NCBI GenBank assembly: GCA_028701945.1
Contig: JAQVPT010000116.1
Coordinates: 1-10,026 of the forward strand
DNA length: 10,026 nucleotides
Reading direction: 5' to 3'
Source: Bacteroidales bacterium
GTDB lineage: Bacteria > Bacteroidota > Bacteroidia > Bacteroidales > ML635J-15
A model generated the notes under the pieces. It made no database searches, was not told where the DNA came from, and saw nothing but the letters and a program-made list of their open reading frames with translations. Below, one piece after another: positions 6,950 to 10,026 of the stretch. The first letter of the stretch is position 1. Each line of letters opens with the position of its first letter. The translations under genes and the position numbers were made by a program.

Positions 6950-7519
6950 TTATTTTTCTATCACAATATCATATTTATCTAAAAGTCCAGATATGTCAGA
7001 CAAAGAGAATTTCGCTTTTCTAATTCTGTTTCTTTCTGGATCAATACAATAACTTGAACTGGTTCTAAAATCAACTTTTTCAAGAATAGAATTATTAAAT
7101 ATACTTCCTGTTAAATCGCAGTTTACGAAACTTGAGCCAGTAAGATTACATCCTGTAAAATCCACTTCTTGCAGTTGAGAATTTTTAAAAATCGTTTTTT
7201 TGATGTTAATTTCAAAAAATGACGAATTATTAAGTAAACATGAATCAAATAAAAAAGATAATCCAAACTCATTACAGTTTTCAAAATGTAGTCCTAAAAT
7301 TTTACAAGCATTGAATTTAATATCTCGAAAAGCTGTATTAATTAATTTTGTTAAACTTAAATTACATTCAATAAATTCACAATCTGAAAAGAGTATTTCG
7401 GATAAATCCGCATTTGAAAAATCACAATTATTAAATATGCAATTATCATACTCCCCTATTTCTAATTGCTCTGTTTGAAAATTTATTTTATCGAAAGTTT
7501 TGTCTTCTATATAAATCAT
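6950..7519 (-). CDS. Pentapeptide-repeat protein
   Basis: This 189-residue protein is built from tandem A(D/N)LXX-like pentapeptides, with a Phe/Leu at every fifth position. Examples are FNNCDFSNADL (29-39), the runs through 44-90, and VDFTGCNLTGSSFVNCDLTG (119-138). Such repeats fold into a right-handed square beta-helix. A short N-terminal lead (1-22) precedes the helix. A non-repeat C-terminal segment (about 153-189), with SYCIDPERNRI and KAKFSL followed by GLLDKYDI, looks like a conserved capping or dimer module. There is no signal peptide or membrane segment, so it is cytoplasmic. Relatives include Qnr and MfpA, which mimic DNA and shield gyrase, but many family members have no known role and nothing here proves gyrase binding. 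It lies downstream of xth on the same strand, separated by a long palindrome, so it probably has its own promoter; I could not identify a clean one. Confidence 0.85.
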   Translation of the reverse strand: MIYIEDKTFDKINFQTEQLEIGEYDNCIFNNCDFSNADLSEILFSDCEFIECNLSLTKLINTAFRDIKFNACKILGLHFENCNEFGLSFLFDSCLLNNSSFFEINIKKTIFKNSQLQEVDFTGCNLTGSSFVNCDLTGSIFNNSILEKVDFRTSSSYCIDPERNRIRKAKFSLSDISGLLDKYDIVIEK

Positions 7520-7594
7520 AAATATTTTAATTGAAAAATTTAGTTTATTAACATCATTTATTTAGTATTTGCAAGGAAACTAATTTTTGGTTAA

Positions 7595-7718
7595 AGTGTC
7601 TGATAAGAAAACTTCGAGAACAAGGCTTGCGAATTATGAAAATCGAGGAATTTACTTTTGTAAATGACTGTTTTCATAATGAGTGTAACGCAGTTATCGG
7701 AGTTTTGTTGCAGACACT
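7595..7718. repeat. 124-nt nested imperfect palindrome (REP- or terminator-like)
   Basis: Four nested arms pair in order. AGTGTCTG (7595-7602) pairs with CAGACACT (7711-7718). AAAACTTCGA (7608-7617) pairs with TCGGAGTTTT (7697-7706), with one G-T. ATTATGAAAA (7633-7642) pairs with TTTTCATAAT (7671-7680). ATTTAC (7650-7655) pairs with GTAAAT (7660-7665) around a TTTT loop. Short internal loops lie between them; the one between the second and third arms can form an extra TGCG/CGCA helix. The right edge overlaps the first two bases of the xth stop codon (7717-7719). It fills the 197-nt gap between two minus-strand genes; the remaining 75 nt (7520-7594) is AT-rich leader. No target-site duplication or transposase is seen, and no T-tract follows on the minus strand, so a classical intrinsic terminator is not certain. 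Confidence 0.7.
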
Positions 7719-8478
7719 ATTTAATTACAATTTCGTAAGGACAATGATCAGACATAACAACATTACTATGAATTTTTGCTGATTTAAGTTTATCTCTCAA
7801 AGGCTCTGTTACCATTTGATAGTCAATTCTCCAGCCCAAGTTTTTGGCTCTTGCTCCTGCACGATAACTCCACCACGTATATTTTTCGCCCGATTGATCA
7901 AAAACTCTTAAAGTGTCGATAAAACCACTGTCTATAAATTGCGAAACCCATTCACGTTCTTCGGGCAAGAAACCCGAAACGCCCTTTTTATTTTCGGGCT
8001 TACTAATATCAATTGGTTTATGACAAATATTATAATCGCCTGCTAAAATTATGTTGGGACGCTCTTTTCTTAATTCATCAACAAAATTTTGAATTTCCTT
8101 GAGATATTCCATTTTTACTTCTTGTCTAATGTCACCAGTTGTACCAGACGGGAAATATGAATTTAAAATTGTAATATCTCCAAAATCTGCCCTAATCATT
8201 CTTCCCTCGACATCAAACTTATCGTTACCAATACCAATTTCAACGTAATCTGGTTCTGTTTTTGAGAAAATTGCAACTCCGCTATATCCTTTTTTAACAG
8301 CCGAATGAATGTACGAATGATATCCTAATTCTCGAAATTGCAAAACATCAATCTGATCAGGCTGTGCTTTGGTTTCTTGAACACATAAAACATCGGGGTT
8401 TTCTTCCTGAAGCCAATCATACAATCCCTTGCTTGCCGCCGACCTAATTCCATTCAAATTAAAAGTAATTATCTTCAT
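7717..8478 (-). CDS. xth: Exodeoxyribonuclease III / AP endonuclease
   Basis: This 253-residue enzyme of the EEP (exonuclease-endonuclease-phosphatase) fold cuts DNA 5' of abasic sites and trims 3' ends in base-excision repair in the cytoplasm. All family motifs are present: FNLNGIRSA (6-14) with metal-site N7/N9, QETK with E35, NSYFPSG with Y108, LAGDYNI with D148 and N150, the WWSYR and GWRIDY region near 200-220, and SDHCP with D244 and H245. Length and motif spacing match the usual XthA/ExoA. I place the start at the ATG at 8478 (MKIITFN), the conserved family start, and not at an in-frame TTG six codons upstream. Its stop overlaps the outer arm of the long palindrome, which may end or stabilise its message. 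It diverges from hemW across a 75-nt gap. Confidence 0.95.
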   Translation of the reverse strand: MKIITFNLNGIRSAASKGLYDWLQEENPDVLCVQETKAQPDQIDVLQFRELGYHSYIHSAVKKGYSGVAIFSKTEPDYVEIGIGNDKFDVEGRMIRADFGDITILNSYFPSGTTGDIRQEVKMEYLKEIQNFVDELRKERPNIILAGDYNICHKPIDISKPENKKGVSGFLPEEREWVSQFIDSGFIDTLRVFDQSGEKYTWWSYRAGARAKNLGWRIDYQMVTEPLRDKLKSAKIHSNVVMSDHCPYEIVIK

Positions 8479-8488
8479 TTTTATTCTT

Positions 8489-8522
8489 TTTTGCAAATTA
8501 AAGCCTAAAAATAGTAATTTTG
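8489..8522 (+). promoter_or_regulatory. Bacteroidota-type promoter of hemW
   Basis: A T-run ending in TTG (8489-8493) serves as -33 and TAATTTTG (8515-8522) as -7, with a 21-nt spacer, a good match to TTG-N19-23-TAnnTTTG. Transcription would begin near 8527-8530, about 25 nt before the ATG at 8554. The -33 half lies just upstream of the divergent xth start (8478), so the two genes share this control region. Confidence 0.6.
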
Positions 8523-8553
8523 TTTTGTAAACTAAATTTTAGTTGCGAAAACT

Positions 8554-9675
8554 ATGTCAGGTATTTATATTCATATCCCTTTTTGTAAATCGAAATGCTC
8601 ATATTGCGATTTTTATTCGGTGGCAAATAGCAAAAAAGTTGAAGATTTTATTTCTGCATTATTAAAAGAAATAGAAATTCGTAAAGACCACCTTTCTGAT
8701 AAAAACATAGAAACAATTTATTTTGGAGGCGGCACTCCTTCGCAATTAGATGTAAGAGATATTGAAATTATTATAAACGAACTTACCAAACATTACCGCA
8801 TAGAACCCACTGCCGAAATTAGTTTTGAAGCTAATCCTGATGATTTAAATATAAATTATCTTCAAGAATTAAAATATATTGGGATTAATCGTTTAAGCAT
8901 TGGTTTGCAAAGTCTTGATGATGACATATTGAAGTTTTTGCGAAGACGTCATACTGCCGAAGTAGCTATTGAATCTGTCGAAAATGCTAATAAATATGGA
9001 TTTGATAATATTAGCGTAGATTTAATTTATGGAATACCTGGTTTATCAGAAAAAATGTGGCAGGAAACTTTACACAAAACTTTTAAATTACCGATAGAAC
9101 ATTTATCGGCATATCATTTGGGAATCGAAAAGAACACGCTGATGTATCGGCAATTAAAGGAAAACAAATTTCAAATTATAGAAGAAGAATCAAGTTATAG
9201 ACAATATTGTGATTTATTAGTAATATCCTCATCATACGGTATCAATCAATACGAAATTTCAAATTTGGCGAAATCAAAGTACAAATCAAAACATAATTCT
9301 TCTTATTGGCAACGAACAGAATATCTTGGATTTGGACCGTCAGCTCACTCATATTATCAAAACCAACGAGCTTTTAATGTATCTGATATAAATTTATACT
9401 GTGAAAAGATAATAAGGTCTGAAGAACATTATCAAACAGAAATATTAAGTATAACGGATCAGATGAATGAAACGATAATGCTATCATTAAGGACAGTTGA
9501 AGGATTAAATATTGAAAACTTCGAAAATAATTTTGGTGAAAAACAAACCAATAGACTTAAATCGAACTTAAAGTCAATAGAAAGCTCAAATTATAATCTA
9601 GAAGATGGCTTTATAAGACTCACACCTAAAGGCATGTTTGTTTCGGATGATATTATATCGGAGCTTTTTGTTTAG
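8554..9675 (+). CDS. hemW: Radical SAM heme chaperone HemW (coproporphyrinogen oxidase-like)
   Basis: This 373-residue protein matches HemW (E. coli 378 residues). It starts with YIHIPFCKSKCSYCDF: cysteines C11, C15 and C18 bind the 4Fe-4S cluster used with S-adenosylmethionine. The residue two after the last Cys is Phe, as in HemW; true HemN coproporphyrinogen dehydrogenases have a fourth Cys there. YFGGGTPSQL (56-65) is the SAM-binding glycine motif. ANPDD, RLSIGLQS, YGIPG, LSAYHL and LGFGPSAHSY follow in family order. A winged C-terminal HemN_C domain runs over about the last 80 residues. The protein is proposed to bind heme and hand it to apoproteins at the membrane; it does not itself make protoporphyrinogen. 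It is transcribed from its own promoter, diverging from xth, and is followed by 80 nt with no recognisable terminator hairpin. The family call is very secure. Confidence 0.96.
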   Translation: MSGIYIHIPFCKSKCSYCDFYSVANSKKVEDFISALLKEIEIRKDHLSDKNIETIYFGGGTPSQLDVRDIEIIINELTKHYRIEPTAEISFEANPDDLNINYLQELKYIGINRLSIGLQSLDDDILKFLRRRHTAEVAIESVENANKYGFDNISVDLIYGIPGLSEKMWQETLHKTFKLPIEHLSAYHLGIEKNTLMYRQLKENKFQIIEEESSYRQYCDLLVISSSYGINQYEISNLAKSKYKSKHNSSYWQRTEYLGFGPSAHSYYQNQRAFNVSDINLYCEKIIRSEEHYQTEILSITDQMNETIMLSLRTVEGLNIENFENNFGEKQTNRLKSNLKSIESSNYNLEDGFIRLTPKGMFVSDDIISELFV

Positions 9676-9725
9676 AGATTTTTCAGGCACTCAAAAAAAA
9701 CATTTCAATTTCAAATATATTATAA

Positions 9726-9733
9726 TAAATTTG
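9726..9733 (+). promoter_or_regulatory. TAnnTTTG -7 box of the last gene
   Basis: TAAATTTG is an exact -7 consensus match ending 22 nt before the ATG at 9756, implying a leader of about 15-18 nt. The -33 position holds only TTTC (9703-9706), so this half is weak. Its presence argues that the last gene is expressed independently of hemW. Confidence 0.5.
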
Positions 9734-9755
9734 TAAAAACCTAAATTTAACAACT

Positions 9756-10026
9756 ATGGAATTAACTTATGAATCAATAAAAGATCTTATTATTGAAGAA
9801 ACTTGGACAGGGAATCAAGTTAAAATTAAGATTCAGGCTAAAAACCAACAACAAGCTATAGAAACAGTTGGATTTGCAATGGCATCAGAAGAAGATATTG
9901 CTAAAAAAATGAAGCTAGAAATGGCAAAAATGGCTGGCTCGAACATTGCGGTATCAGCTGGTGCAAACGCACTTGGCGGTTTAGCAGGGACTCCTGGAGT
10001 TGGGACTATAGTTGGAAGTGCCGCTT
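9756..10026 (+). CDS. Unrecognised protein with glycine/alanine-rich hydrophobic segment; 3' end outside window
   Basis: From the ATG at 9756 the frame stays open for 90 codons to the edge of the window, so only the N-terminus is visible. It begins MELTYESIKDLIIEE and continues with strand-like TWTGNQVKIKIQ (16-27). A charged, helix-like stretch with several Met (41-60) follows. From about residue 61 it turns into a Gly/Ala-rich run with GxxxG-like spacing (SAGANALGGLAGTPGVG, 67-83), typical of a glycine-zipper membrane segment or of a flexible low-complexity linker. There is no signal peptide. I do not recognise the family and assign no function. It has its own -7 box, so it need not be related to hemW. 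Confidence 0.75.
   Translation, partial: MELTYESIKDLIIEETWTGNQVKIKIQAKNQQQAIETVGFAMASEEDIAKKMKLEMAKMAGSNIAVSAGANALGGLAGTPGVGTIVGSAA

Noticed and set aside
7595..7718. MITE with target-site duplication
   Set aside because: The flanks (TTAA on the left, ATTTAA on the right) do not form a convincing adjacent duplication, so recent transposition is not supported by this one copy.
8479..8496. Six-codon N-terminal extension of xth from a TTG
   Set aside because: The family almost always begins at MKIITFN-like residues, and the ATG at 8478 gives exactly this. The TTG also overlaps the hemW -33 region.

Overview
The window is an AT-rich stretch of a Bacteroidota chromosome, probably Bacteroidales or a close relative. 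This rests on three observations. The start codons lack a Shine-Dalgarno sequence and sit behind A/T-rich leaders. Several genes are preceded by the Bacteroidota-type -7 box TAnnTTTG. The gene content includes outer-membrane barrels, a lipoprotein with a carboxypeptidase-regulatory-like fold, and a NulO synthase plus fused CMP transferase/HAD gene. I see no rRNA, tRNA, CRISPR array, insertion sequence or phage gene.

Layout. Positions 1-1915 (+) hold the end of a sialic-acid (nonulosonate, NulO) synthase gene and a two-domain gene joining a CMP-sialate synthetase to a HAD phosphatase. Residues in the HAD half match the NulO-9-phosphate phosphatase type rather than the Kdo-8-phosphate type. The SAF tail of the synthase resembles the animal 9-phosphate synthase. 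Together they suggest the animal-style route (NulO-9-P, then NulO, then CMP-NulO), probably for decorating a surface glycan. Positions 2003-3945 (+) hold a secreted outer-membrane barrel candidate and, 17 nt later, a lipoprotein; the barrel gene has a promoter-like box almost touching its ATG. A hairpin with a T-rich tail (3986-4017) ends the opposing gene at 4048-5052 (-), an outer-membrane barrel with a long acidic N-terminal region.

Positions 5251-6944 (+) form a two-gene unit: a zinc-binding sirtuin and a D-2-hydroxyacid dehydrogenase, both nicotinamide-cofactor enzymes, 11 nt apart. It converges, with 5 nt to spare, on a pentapeptide-repeat protein (6950-7519, -). Upstream of that lies a 124-nt nested palindrome (7595-7718) whose outer arm touches the stop codon of xth (exonuclease III, 7717-8478, -). 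A divergent 75-nt gap carries a good promoter for hemW (8554-9675, +). The window ends inside an unrecognised gene with a glycine/alanine-rich membrane-like segment (9756 onward, +).

Most genes are ordinary for the phylum. The points most worth a second look are the 9-phosphate type sialic-acid pair, the large nested palindrome, and the possible leaderless start of the barrel gene at 2003. I found no convincing novel defence or mobile system.
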